A stretch of 64,000 nt of DNA from Blastocladiella emersonii ATCC 22665 (Eukaryota; Blastocladiomycota; Blastocladiomycetes; Blastocladiales; Blastocladiaceae). Where the stretch lies: positions 372,001 through 436,000 of the forward strand of contig JANHCV010000001.1 in NCBI GenBank assembly GCA_025594325.1. The letters run 5' to 3'. The notes beneath the pieces were generated by a model. That model saw only the letters and a program-made list of their open reading frames with translations. It was not told where the DNA came from and ran no database searches. Of this stretch, positions 32,293-42,914 are shown in pieces. Every line of letters begins with the position of its first letter. Position 1 is the first letter of the stretch. Both the position numbers and the translations under genes were made by a program.

Positions 32293-35200
32293 ATGACAGC
32301 TGATGAACCTGCTGCAAAGCGACCGCGGACCACGCGCGGTAAAAAGGCCGCCGCCGCGGCGCCTGTTCTTGCACCTTTTGTTCCGCTTGCTGTCGACGCA
32401 CCGCTTCCACGTCCTCCCGTCGACGTGACCGGACCCGAGTACCGCGCCGCCCTTCTTCATGCCGAGCGCGTTGCTTCCGGCTGGTGGATGCCGTTTGTTG
32501 ACGGCTTGGATTCCGGGACTCGCGATCAGCCGAACTCGCTCGCGAGCGCCGACGCCGTGGCCGCTTGGATTGACAGCACCGAGGTCAAGCTTGACCAACC
32601 CGGTACGCTCTCTTAAGCGCTCCTGTCAAGGCTCCAGAATTCTTACACGGGCGAACTCGTCTGTAGACTACTTTCTCGCTCACGAGTCCGTGGTGCTCGC
32701 GCGCCGACTTCCGGTGCCCGCTGATTCCCTCGATGCGACCATGAAGTGGGTGGACCCGTGCTGCCCGATGCTTGCCGAACTCAGCTTGCACCAAGAGCCC
32801 GTCTTCATGAACAGCCGAAAGCACGCGGACGGACTGAATAGCATTGGGGGCTCGAGCAAGGAGACCGTCTTCTATCGCCTCCCGGGCCGCGCGACGGCGA
32901 CCGCCGCTGGGGCCGAAGCTCATGACCTGACGGCCAAGTATTCTCGGGAACAGTTCATGTCCATCATCGAGGACGACCCCTACTTTACCCAACGCCACCG
33001 GCTCAACTGGGCCATTCTACGCAAGGACAGCAGCGCATCCGTCATCAACCTGTGCTCGCTCGCCGCCGATGCCGTCTTCTCGAAAATTTGTCTGGAACCT
33101 GCGCGCGGGGAACACGACTTGCAGGCGTCCGATGCCAACGTCCCGCCCGGCTCATTGGTGTATTCGGCCCCGTGGGCGACGACCGCGGGCACTGTGGTCA
33201 TGCCTGCGGCGTCTGTGGCTGGCTCGACCCTTCACCAAGATATCGAGCCGGCGATGCTTCCGTACCTGCGCTTTGTCCTTCGGCCGATTCGCGGCGAGGC
33301 CTACTCGGCGTTCGGCGCCCAATTCAAGTACCGCGTCGAGGTCTATCTGCGCACGGCAGCTGCCAACCGCGACCTCGCGAACGCCGAGACCGCCTCGCGT
33401 ACGCAACGCACCCTGCGCAAGCTCTTCCGCATCTATCCAGTCTCGGTGCAACGGTCGGTTGGAGCTTGGTCCTACACCGTCCCGCAGCTCGGCAAGCCTT
33501 TCTCGAATCGGTCGTTTGGCGTCCCTCTGCTGCCTCTGCATCTCGCCGCCGCGGCCTCGGACGTCGCTCGGCCCGAGCATGGCCTCCGCGACTGGATTCA
33601 CCGCCTCGAGTCAAGTGTTTACGCGCGCACCCTCACCTTTGTCGATCGTTCTCGCAGCGAGCCGTACTTCCGCCTTGGTACGCACGGCTTCGTGTACAAC
33701 TATCTGACGGGCGAGTTTGCCCGTACTTGCCCGGCCGCGTGGCTCGTTCCTGCCGTCGTGCAACCGTTCAAGACGATGGAGCTTCGCGCGGCGTTCATCG
33801 ACTCTAATCTCTCCAGCGTCTATTGCGAGCTCGTCGCGATTCCACCTTCTCACGGTGGAGCAGCGACGCGAAGCGACATGCTCTACTCGACCGCCACGCT
33901 CATCATTGCATCCTCGACGGACGCCGTCACCTTGATTGAGCGTACCGTGCTTCGCGAGCTCGGAGCGAACGCTCGTGTCGTTACGGTGCGCAACTCGACG
34001 GACCACTGTAACACGACGTGGTCGGATGTCGTCAATGCCCACGTCGTGATCGTTTCGGCCCGTTTTCTCGGCGGTCAGCTGTATAGGGCTGCTGTGCACG
34101 AGACGCTTGGACTAAAGGAGTACTTCAATCCACTTCCGCGCAGCTTCGAACTTCATCCGCACAACCTTGGCCACCTGGATCTTGGCGCATTTGATTTCCA
34201 CGAGGCTCTCGCGCAGCATACTCGGCTCGTTGCTGCTGCTCTCACTTCTGGTTCCAAGCCATCGCTCACCAACGGACCTGTCGTTTTCGAGGGCGTGCAG
34301 TATTGCCGCGCCGTGTTCGAAAACCCTCGCACCACTCCTCCTGGCTACTACGAGCAAATGCTTGCGTTTCGCGAGCGCTCAGACGAGGAAGGCGACTTGG
34401 CCAAGCCTACTACTTGGGGATCCGAGCCGACTTTCACGTCGCTGTTCGGCAGGGCTCCCAAGGCCTTGGCGACATGTTTGCGACCATCACGGACGAGTAT
34501 GCTTCCGCTTTCGGGGGCGAGACGCTGATTGCGATCGCCGAGCAGTTTGCACGGCGCGTCCTCTCGCCTCCCTCAAACCTCCGGCACTCGATTGTTGAGG
34601 TGTCCAACGTCGTCGCAACTGGTGCCTTGGCCACTCTCTCGTCCGAGCAGCTTCTTGGACGCCTACTTGCACTCCAGGCGCCACAGCTCGTTACACCGCC
34701 GGCCATCCTTCCTGCTGCTGCCTCTGATGCGGCTGCCCCGGCTCCCGCTCTTACTTCATCAGATCTCGCTCGGCTCGCAGCGCTCTACGCCAGCAATTCC
34801 GGCCGCTTCCCGCTTGATCGCTTGCAAGGCACCGCAATTGACCGCATCGGAAACAACGAGATTTCGGCCCGTGCAGCTTACTCGAGCCTCATTCGCCCGC
34901 CCCACGGCACGGCGTGGCGTTGGGCCGTTTCCGTTGGCCTTGACCTTGCAAAGCTTACGGACGTGGGCTACGAGCAGCCCGAGTTTGAAGTCGATGCACG
35001 CGCTGCCGAGGTCCCCGCGATCACGCTGTGGTTTGGAGTAGTGTTCGGCCCTGAACTCACCGGGTTCTTCCACGTGGTGCAACGGGCCATCGAGACGCAA
35101 GACGCGCTCGGGCCCGCCGTTCTTCGAGTCGCGGCCCCGCTGCTTCACGCGCCCGCCGACCACGACGTCAAACTGGATTACATCAAGACCGTGTACGGCC

Positions 35201-35691
35201 CCAAGGTGCTCGCCATCGCCGAGCAGGTCCTGGACGCCACGGGCCGCGTCGCCATCTTCTGCCAGTCGCCCGCCCTCGCCTCGCTCCTCACCACCGTCAT
35301 CAACCAGGTCCTGCGCATCAACGCCATCGACGCGTCATCGCCCAACGCGCGGCTGCGCCACGCGGCCATCAGCATCTTCCACCGCAACCCGGGCGTCTGC
35401 GTCATTGTCCTCTCGCTCAACGGCAACGACGGGTCCGCGTATGCCGCGGCCGCGCCGCCGTTCGCCCAGCAGCTGGGATGCGTTGAAAACGTCATTTTCG
35501 CGCACCCGCTCGTCGCCGAGTCGGACGCCGCGTCGCTGGCCATGGTCAAGCGCGCGCTCGACTGCGTCTCGGGGACGCCGGCGGCCGTGACGTGGTTCGT
35601 GGCCAAGGACACGATCGAGGAGGAGATCATGCGGCCGATCGCCGGCAAGTATGCGCGTGCCGCGTTTGATCCGCCGCCGCCGGAGCTGTAG
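32293..35691 (+). pseudogene. Tandem pseudo-SNF2 copy 1, one frameshift
   Basis: Exon 1 is 32293-32602 (MTADEPAAKRPRTTRGKK, a basic start, then HAERVASGWW). The intron is 32603-32666 (64 nt, GTACGC to CTGTAG). Exon 2 begins DYFLAHESVV. The frame runs to about 34400 and resumes one base out of phase at 34401, reading through to 35691. A single missing G in a GG/CC context near 34400 explains it: the line-up with copy 3 (RVYRGIRSNF versus AYYLGIRADF) shows the second frame is right. Walker A is replaced by LRAAFIDSNLSSVYCELVA, and the DEAH position by VFENPR. The C-lobe remains: RVAIFCQSPALASLLTTVIN, IVLSLNGNDGS, WFVAKDTIEEEIM. There is no RING. It may be a functional pseudo-enzyme with a sequencing indel, or a young pseudogene. 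Confidence 0.65.
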
Positions 35692-35873
35692 ACCCTGTAA
35701 TGATGCACCAATGTACCTGTTTGTATTTATCCTTATCCGATGGTGTTCGGGGCAAGAGTGGAGCGGGGCATGCGGGGTCGACGGCGGAGTGGGAGAAGAG
35801 TTTGTGCCATGATCGCGCGGCGATGAAATGTGCGGCGCGACGCTCGCCCTCTCGAACCACCCCCTCGAAACCC
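35692..35873. promoter_or_regulatory. Inter-copy region: terminator of copy 1 and promoter of copy 2
   Basis: Only about 235 bp separate the stop of copy 1 from the ATG of copy 2. Carries TTTGTATTTAT at about 35719-35729; TTTGTATTT recurs after copy 2 at about 39407-39415 and TGTATTTATC after copy 3 at about 42928-42937, which suits a shared 3'-end or promoter element. Confidence 0.4.
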
Positions 35874-35914
35874 ATGAAAACGCCCTGAACCGAATGAAAA
35901 CTACGTGCAACTAG
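35874..35914 (+). promoter_or_regulatory. Paired micro-ORFs upstream of copy 2
   Basis: Two tiny upstream ORFs, M-K-T-P-stop (35874-35888) and M-K-T-T-C-N-stop (35894-35914), lie just before the ATG at 35927. The same pair, with starts 20 nt apart, occurs before copy 3. Conserved upstream ORFs usually lower translation of the main frame. Confidence 0.6.
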
Positions 35915-35926
35915 CTCTTGATCATT

Positions 35927-38900
35927 ATGGAAACAACCCCTCGGCCTGCGAAGCGGGCTCATGCCTCGCGGTCGAAAGCCGCGTCGGCGGCGGCTCCGGC
36001 ACCTTTGTACCTCATGCCATCGATGCCGCGCGATCCCGTCGACATGAACCGCCCCGAGTATCGTGCTGCGCACTTGCATGCAGAGCGCGTCGCGTGCGGT
36101 TGGTGGTTTCCTGCAGAGCAGGTCGGCGAGCGTGGATTGGCGAGCTTGCCTGACAAGCTTGCGAGCACCGATGCGGTTGCCGCGCGGATCGATAGCACGG
36201 AGACCAAGTTCGACCAGCCCAGGACGCACGATGCTCCTTTCACGTCAAACCGTATGAGAGTGACTGACCGACTGGTTGCAAGGGCTAGACCTGAACCTCG
36301 GGTCCGATCGCTTTGAGTCGGCTCACCGGTTGCCCATGCCCAAGTCGTCCCTTGACGTTGCCATGAGGTGGATCGATCCCAACTTCCCAGTACTCGGCGA
36401 GCTTACCTTCCATCGCGAACCAGTTCTTCGCGTCAGCCGTTCGTTTCGCGGCGACGCCAGCCTGGCTCGCACCGGCCTGGCTGAGACGGAGGTCGTTCTC
36501 TCCCGATTGCCGCGGGGACCTGACTTCGCGGCCTCAGTTGACCTCAACCGCAAGCACACTCTTCGCGACTTTATCCCGGCTCTCGAATCAGATCCGTACT
36601 ACTCCATGCTTCAGCGCGACTGGACCTTCCTGCGCAAGGCCAGCGAATGTCCGGATCATGAACATCTTTGCCATGACTGGCGGTGCCGCATTTGCTCAGT
36701 CTTGCCCCGAGCCCGCGCGTCGCGCGTGTGACAAACAGGCTTCGGCTGCCGGCGTCCCGCCTGGCGCACTCACATTCTCTGCGCCGTGGGCCTCCGAGGC
36801 GGGCAACGTTCTTCTAACTACCACGTGGCAAGACAATTCGCGCTTGGACCATCGAATCGATCCGGAGATGATCCCATACTTGCGATTAGAACTGCTGCCA
36901 CTGCGAGGCGAATCCTATCCGCTGTTTGGCCACACGTTTAACTACCAAGTTCGGGCATTTTCGCGGACGTCTGCTGTCAATCGCGATCTTGCCGACCCGG
37001 CCACGGCTACTCGCGCGCGGCGAGTCGTGCGTCGGATCTTCCACTGCTTCCCGCCGTTCAAAGCTCCTTCGCACCGCGATGAGCGCACTTTGCACGGAGC
37101 TTCCTTTATTGGCCCATTTCGCGCGTTTGCCGCCCCATCGCATCTCCTACCACGACCCGGAGTGGACTGGTCTATACATGGTTTTGGCGTGCGTATCTGG
37201 CTTCATATTCTCGAGTCAAACGTCGACGCTCGGACGTTTACCTTTGTCGACCGCAACCGCAGCGAGCCGTATATCCGCCTTGGTCCACACGGCTTTGTAT
37301 ACAACCTGTTGACGGGTGAATTTGCTTCGACTTGTCCGCCCGCCTGGCTCATCCCTGCCATCGCGCAGCAGGTCGAGACCATGGAAGTACGTAGTGCCAT
37401 CGTCGAGGCCAACGCGGTTACCGAAGACTTGTACGCCGAGCTCCTTGCGCGTCAGCCAGCTGTGGTTGGTGGCGATCCCGCTTCCTCAACTGGATCCGCT
37501 TCCGCCCTTGCCTCGAAGGCCGTGCTTGTCGTTCCCAAGTCAAATACCGATGTCGAGCCCGTGATCAAGGCCACCAAGCGCGAGTTTGGTCCTTCAGCAC
37601 GCATCTTGGCGGTGCGCAACGCTGTCGAGTACCGTGCAGTGACCTGGTCCGCGCTCCTCGAGGCTGACGCCGTGATCGTCTCGCGCGGATTCTTTGGCAG
37701 CCCGCACTACCAGCAGGCCGTTTGCGATACGCTTGGACGCGACTCGTATTGCTTGCCTATTCCGCGTGCTTTCGAGTACTTGTCAAGTGATTTCCCGCTG
37801 ATCGGCGTAGCAGATCGGGACTTTGCTGATGGGCTTCGTGAGCACACCCGACGTGTGGCTTCACTACCTGATTCGGGCGACTCGGTCGTGGACGTGGACG
37901 CCGCTGGGCGAGTGATCTTCGAAGGCGTGCACTATCGCCGCGCCATCCTTGACAGCAAAAAGCCCTTCGCGGTTCGGCGTCGCCTTAGAACCAGCAACGC
38001 GGATCAAGCCAGCGATCCATGGCTCGCGTTGCCCGGCAAGGTCGAGACGGGCGAACTGGATGACCGCGTCTATCACGCACTCCGGGCGAGCTTTACAGTT
38101 GGAATTATCTCCAGCGAGCGTCTTGGCGGGACTTCCTTGCACAGTCACCTCGCGACTATTCTGGACCGCCCACTGCCGGCTGATCCCGAGACCATACACG
38201 CGCGCTCATCGAACAGTTTTACCGCAAGTCTTTGTTTGCGAGTGGCACGAAACCTCAACCCCATCGTCTTGTCGAGGTTTCCGCGCCCGCCCATATCGAC
38301 CCTTACAACTTCGATGGCTCGGCATCCATTCGCGACCAGCTTGATCAGCTTACTTTGCTCCAGGCGCGGCTCCTCGCTGCCGCGATCCCAGCCGGTGTTG
38401 CTAGCGATCCGCAGCCCAGCGCAGCACCTCTTGCGCGCATCGTGGCCTTGCTTTCGCACCGTGCGGACCCTGATTCGCCTACAGCCCGCGTCAAGCTCGA
38501 TTCCCTGCTCCGCGACGTGAGCAAGCCGCCCTCCAACAACTTGTGGGTCTGGTTCGCGTCGCTCCGCATGGACCTGCCCGACCTTGGCGAGGAGTGCCTG
38601 ACGCCCGAGGTTCTGGACCGATTCGATGCGTATTTGCGTATGCTCCCCGGTCGCGCGTTCGAGACATTGCCACGGGGCGGGAGTGCGGCTGCCGCTTTGC
38701 TAGTCAACTTCTTCCGCTGGGCCCAGCGTGTTGCCGAGTGTTACGCGGTGTTTGGTGCCCTGGCGAGCTTGGCGTTCACCCGGCTGCTTCTTTCAATGCG
38801 CCTGCTGCAGCGGTGGCGATGGAGCTCGATGGCGACGCCGACCCCGCTTCCGCTGCTGACGACGTGACTTTTGAGGCCAAGCTTGCGCGCGTCCAGGCCA

Positions 38901-39364
38901 CTTTCGGCCCCAAGCTTCACGCCGTGGTACGCGAGCTCAAGACCGCGACCGAGCGCACGGCGATCTTTTGCCAGTCGCCCGTCCTCGCCGCTCACGTCGC
39001 GTCGGCCATCGCCGCGGGCGGGATTCTCGCGGTCGACGCGGCGTCGCCCGACCCGCGGCTCCGCAACGCGGCCATCAGCATCTTCGAGCGCGAGCTCGAG
39101 ATCAAGGCCATTGTGTGCTCGCTCAACGCCGACGATGGGACCGCGGCCGCTGCGCCGCCGTACCGTGGCCAGCTCCCGTCGGCCAAGAACGTGTTCTTTG
39201 TCCATCCGCTCATAGCTGAGTCCGACAAGGACGGGCAGGTGCTGATTGAACGCGCGCTTGGGCTCTGCGGCTACGACTCGCCCGTGACCTGGTTCGTGGC
39301 CACGGACACGGTCGAGGAGGAGCTGATGCGGCCGATCGCCGCCAAGTACATTGACTTGGGGTGA
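35927..39364 (+). pseudogene. Tandem pseudo-SNF2 copy 2, multiply disrupted
   Basis: Exon 1 from 35927 (METTPRPAKRAHASRSK, later HAERVACGWW). The donor expected at about 36222 reads GGACGC where copies 1 and 3 have GGTACGC and GGTATGC, so the splice site is lost. The acceptor (GGGCTAG at 36288) and exon 2 start (DLNLGSDRFESAHRLPMP) are intact. Frame changes occur at about 36640-36655, about 38195 and about 38760-38800. The blocks align throughout with copy 3: IWLHILESNVDARTF, VRSAIVEANAVTEDLYAEL (Walker A position), RRAILDSKK (DEAH position), TAIFCQSPVLAAHVASAIAA, WFVATDTVEEELM. The last 120 codons are uninterrupted. Its C-lobe DNA is nearly identical to that of copy 3, which suggests recent duplication or gene conversion. 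Confidence 0.8.
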
Positions 39365-39540
39365 TTGCGCGTGTCATTGATTGTTGCTTTGTTTCGTTCA
39401 CATATTTGTATTTGCGCCTTCCGCTTTCTCCTTTGACGCGCGAAGGGAGGTGTCGGGCTTGAGCTCGCCTAAGGAGTGGAGAAGTCGCTGGTCGAGTGTG
39501 GCGAATCCGCCCTCTCTCTTCGACCGCCTCCTCCACTCCC

Positions 39541-39581
39541 ATGAAAACGCACTGAAACGAATGAATACTACATGCAAATAG
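39541..39581 (+). promoter_or_regulatory. Paired micro-ORFs upstream of copy 3
   Basis: M-K-T-H-stop (39541-39555) and M-N-T-T-C-K-stop (39561-39581), starts 20 nt apart, just before the ATG at 39591. Same arrangement as copy 2, with only a few base changes. Confidence 0.6.
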
Positions 39582-39590
39582 ACCAGCACC

Positions 39591-39962
39591 ATGTCATCAA
39601 ACCCTAGACCTACGAAGCGAGCTCGCGCCTCGCGGTCGAAATCCGCGGTCCCTGCTCAGGCGCCGCCCTTTGTGCCGCTTGCGATTGACGCGCCGCCGCC
39701 GCGCCCCGCCATCGACGTGACCAGTCCCGAGTATCATGCTTCACGCTTGCACGCCGAGCGCGCCGCGTGTGCTTGGTGGCTTACTGCGAACCAGCTTGGC
39801 GAGCGAGCGGTGTACAGCTTGCCCGACGAGCTTGCGGCCATTGATACGGTCACCGAGTGGATGAACAGCAACGAGACGAAGTTTGATCAGCCAGGTATGC
39901 CCAACGGTCCCTTACGTTTGCGACATCTACTAACCGATTGATTTCGAGATGTAGATTTGTAA
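39591..39962 (+). other. First exon and intron of copy 3, ending in an in-frame stop
   Basis: Exon 39591-39894 encodes a basic start (KRARASRSK) and the conserved HAERAACAWW. The 60-nt intron 39895-39954 is well formed (GTATGC, CTAAC, ATGTAG). The spliced frame meets TAA at 39960-39962, three codons into exon 2, where copy 2 has AAC. Alternative acceptors do not avoid the stop. The first exon is therefore cut off from the long frame that follows. Confidence 0.65.
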
Positions 39963-40001
39963 CTCGGTTATAATCAGTTTCACTCGTCCCACCGGGTTCC
40001 C

Positions 40002-42914
40002 ATGCCCGAAATATCGCTTGATTCCACCATGAAGTGGGTCGATTCCGCATGTCCCGCGCTTGGTGAGCTTACATTCCACCGCGAGCCGATCCTCCGCGTG
40101 AGCCGTCCTTGGACTGGAGTCCTCAACCTGTATGGGCAGGGCAAAAAATCGGAGACCGTCTTCTACCGGCTGCAGCAGGAGCCGGACCTCGCTGCTCCGC
40201 TTGACTACACGCGCAAGTACACGCACCGAGACTTCACTGATGTGCTCGCTGCCGATCCTTACTACAACGAGCGCCAACGGTCCAGTGCGTCGATTATGAA
40301 CATCTTCACGCTCGCCGCCGACGCCGTGTTTGCCGAGTCTTGCCTCGAGCCTGCACGTCGCGTGTGGGACATTCAACTTTCTGCCGCCGGAATCCCGCCT
40401 GGCTCACCACGCTTCTCGGCGCCCTGGACATCAAAATCCGGCCAAGTTCTCATGCCGGCACACGCCCGCAGCGAATCGCGTTTGCACGATCGGCTCGACC
40501 CCAGGATGGTCCCGTACCTGCGCTTGGAATTGCGGCCTATGCACGGGCAGGCCTACCCTTTGTTCGGCCACACCTACTGCTACCAGGTATGGGTCTTCCT
40601 GCGCACGTCCGCCGTCAATCGCGACCTCGCAAATCCGGAAACGACAGCCCAGGCGCAGCGCGCTGTTCGCCAGATCCTTCACGCCTTTCCGGTGGCCAAA
40701 CTTCAGACGTATGTCTCCAGCAGTGTGACGAAGCAAGCTAGCTTCGCCGGCTCTTTACGCGCATTTGGCGCTCCTTTGCTTCCATCGCTGGAACCTGCAG
40801 CGGATCCGTCGCGGCACGGCGCTGGCGTGCGCACCTGGCTCCACCATCTCGAGTCCAACCTCCAGGCGCGCATGTTCACGGCTGTGGATCGGATTCGCCG
40901 CGAGCCGTACTTCCGCCTTGGCCCTCACGGATTCGTCCACAACTTTCTCACAGGCGACTTTGCTCCTACTTGCCCGCCCGAATGGATTCTTCCCGCGATC
41001 ACGCAGCCCTTTGAGACCATGGAGATTCGCGGCGCCTTTGTGCAGTCGGATGATCGCTCCGAGGACTTGTACGCCGAGCTTTTGGCGCATTCGCCGGTCT
41101 CGATCAACGGCGACGGTTCCAACGAAGCTCTCGTCTCGACCGCCGTGTTTGTGGTCACCAGGTCGAACGACGAGGTCGAGCTTGTGGTTCAGGCCGCGAA
41201 GCGCGAGTTTGGTCCTGCAGCTCGCGTCCTGGCGGTGCGCAACGCGGTCGAGTACCGCGCGGCCACTTGGGCCGCGCTGGTCAAGGCCGACGTGGTTATC
41301 GTCTCGCGCGGATTCTTGGCGAGCGCGCATTACCGGCAGGCTGTCTGCGGCGAGCTTGGCTTCGACACGTATTGCTTGCCTATTCCTCGCGCTTTCGAGA
41401 GCAGTCCGCACAGCTTCCCGCAGCTGCGCGAGGACGACTTTGATTTTGCGCAGTGCCTCCGCGAGCATACGCGGCGCGTGTCCAGCTTACTTGTTTCGGG
41501 CGACGAACCTGCTGGGCGCGTTATCTTCGAGGGCACGTACTACCGCAAGGCGATTCTTGATGACTTTGAGCAGAGGTTGCCAGACGCATTCGAGCACGAG
41601 AAACGGACAGACCAATGGCTGACTTTGGGCGACGGATCCGAGATTGGTTACCCGGACTCGCGCGTGTACCGGGGGATTCGCTCGAACTTCACAATCGGGC
41701 TCATTGACGACGGGTGCGATTATTCGCCGCACGAACACCTCCCGATAGTGCTGGACTGCGTCCCACCGACCAGTCCCGAGGACACGAGCGCAATGGTTCA
41801 GCAATTCTTTCGTGATGTGCCACCGCTTGCAGCCCGGCCTCGGCCGCACCGCCTTGTCGAGGTCTCGGCGCCTGTTCACGTCGACGCGCTCTCATTTGAT
41901 GGATCCGCGTCGCTTCGCGAACGACTCGACCAGCTCACTTTGCTTCAGACACCGCTTCTTGTCGCGACTTTGACCACCGCAGTCGCTGACCCGCAGCCCA
42001 CCACTGCATCGCTTGCACGGGTCGCGGCGCTCGTTTCTCACCACCGACTCGCCGCCCACCTCGATACTCCCGCCGGTGACGTGACGTTTGATTCGGAGCT
42101 CTACCAGGGGAGCAAGCTCCACGTCACCGAGCCGTGGATCTGGTTCGCGTCGCTTGACCTGGACGTGGACCTGCTTGGCTTTAGCGTGGAGCACATGCAC
42201 CCCACGGCGCTCAGCAACGCGAGCACGCAGCTCCGCACCGTCCCGGGCCACGGACTCGAACATACGCACCCGGACGGCGTCCATTTTCTTTCCCTGCTGC
42301 TTACCTTCTTCCGGTGGGCGCAGGCCGTGACCGAGTTCTACACGGCGCTCGATCCCGCGGGCGAGCTGGACATCCAATTCCCTGCTTCGCGTGCCAGCCG
42401 CGCGGGATCCGCGGTTGATTACACGGTCGAGTTCGCACGCGTCAAGGCTTCCTTTGGCCCAAAACTCCACGCTGTGGTCCGCGAGCTCAAGGCCGCGGCC
42501 GGGCGCACGGCCATCTTCTGCCAGTCGCCGGTCCTCGCCGCTTACGTCGCGTCGGCCATCGCCGCGGGCGGGATTCTCGCGGTCGACGCGGCGTCGCCCG
42601 ATGCGCGCCTGCGTAGCGCGGCTATCAGCATCTTCGAGCGCGAGCTCGAGATCAAGGCCGTCGTGTGCTCGCTCAACGGCGAGGATGGGACCGCGGCGAC
42701 CGCGCCGCCGCATCGTGGCCAGCTTGCGTCGGCTAAGAACGTGTTTTTCGTCCATCCGCTGGTTGCCGAATCCGACGAGGACGCGCAGGAGCTGATTCAG
42801 CGCGCACTCGCGGTCTGCAGCTACGACTCGCCCGTGACGTGGTTCGTGGCCAAGGACACGGTCGAAAAGGAGCTGATGCGGCCGATCGCGGCCAAGTACG
42901 TCCATCTGGACTAA
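40002..42914 (+). CDS. Tandem pseudo-SNF2 copy 3, intact 970-aa frame
   Basis: The longest uninterrupted copy. From the ATG at 40002 (MPEISLDSTMKWVD) the family layout is complete. The N-terminal beta-rich part has YQVWVFLRTSAVNRDLANPE. The pre-helicase block is GVRTWLHHLESNLQARMF and FRLGPHGFVHNFLTGDF. The Walker A position reads EIRGAFVQSDDRSEDLYAEL. TAVFVVTRSNDEVELV and KADVVIVSRGFLAS fit SNF2 motifs Ia to Ic. The DEAH position is RKAILDDFEQ. The C-lobe has TAIFCQSPVLAAYVASAIAA, SLNGEDGTAA, KNVFFVHPLVAESD and WFVAKDTVEKELM. No Gly-Lys-Thr, DEAH or arginine-finger motif survives, and no RING is present. In-frame exon 1 is separated by a stop, so translation would have to begin at an internal ATG such as 40002. 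Long survival of an open frame argues that this part is still made. Confidence 0.7.
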   Translation: MPEISLDSTMKWVDSACPALGELTFHREPILRVSRPWTGVLNLYGQGKKSETVFYRLQQEPDLAAPLDYTRKYTHRDFTDVLAADPYYNERQRSSASIMNIFTLAADAVFAESCLEPARRVWDIQLSAAGIPPGSPRFSAPWTSKSGQVLMPAHARSESRLHDRLDPRMVPYLRLELRPMHGQAYPLFGHTYCYQVWVFLRTSAVNRDLANPETTAQAQRAVRQILHAFPVAKLQTYVSSSVTKQASFAGSLRAFGAPLLPSLEPAADPSRHGAGVRTWLHHLESNLQARMFTAVDRIRREPYFRLGPHGFVHNFLTGDFAPTCPPEWILPAITQPFETMEIRGAFVQSDDRSEDLYAELLAHSPVSINGDGSNEALVSTAVFVVTRSNDEVELVVQAAKREFGPAARVLAVRNAVEYRAATWAALVKADVVIVSRGFLASAHYRQAVCGELGFDTYCLPIPRAFESSPHSFPQLREDDFDFAQCLREHTRRVSSLLVSGDEPAGRVIFEGTYYRKAILDDFEQRLPDAFEHEKRTDQWLTLGDGSEIGYPDSRVYRGIRSNFTIGLIDDGCDYSPHEHLPIVLDCVPPTSPEDTSAMVQQFFRDVPPLAARPRPHRLVEVSAPVHVDALSFDGSASLRERLDQLTLLQTPLLVATLTTAVADPQPTTASLARVAALVSHHRLAAHLDTPAGDVTFDSELYQGSKLHVTEPWIWFASLDLDVDLLGFSVEHMHPTALSNASTQLRTVPGHGLEHTHPDGVHFLSLLLTFFRWAQAVTEFYTALDPAGELDIQFPASRASRAGSAVDYTVEFARVKASFGPKLHAVVRELKAAAGRTAIFCQSPVLAAYVASAIAAGGILAVDAASPDARLRSAAISIFERELEIKAVVCSLNGEDGTAATAPPHRGQLASAKNVFFVHPLVAESDEDAQELIQRALAVCSYDSPVTWFVAKDTVEKELMRPIAAKYVHLD

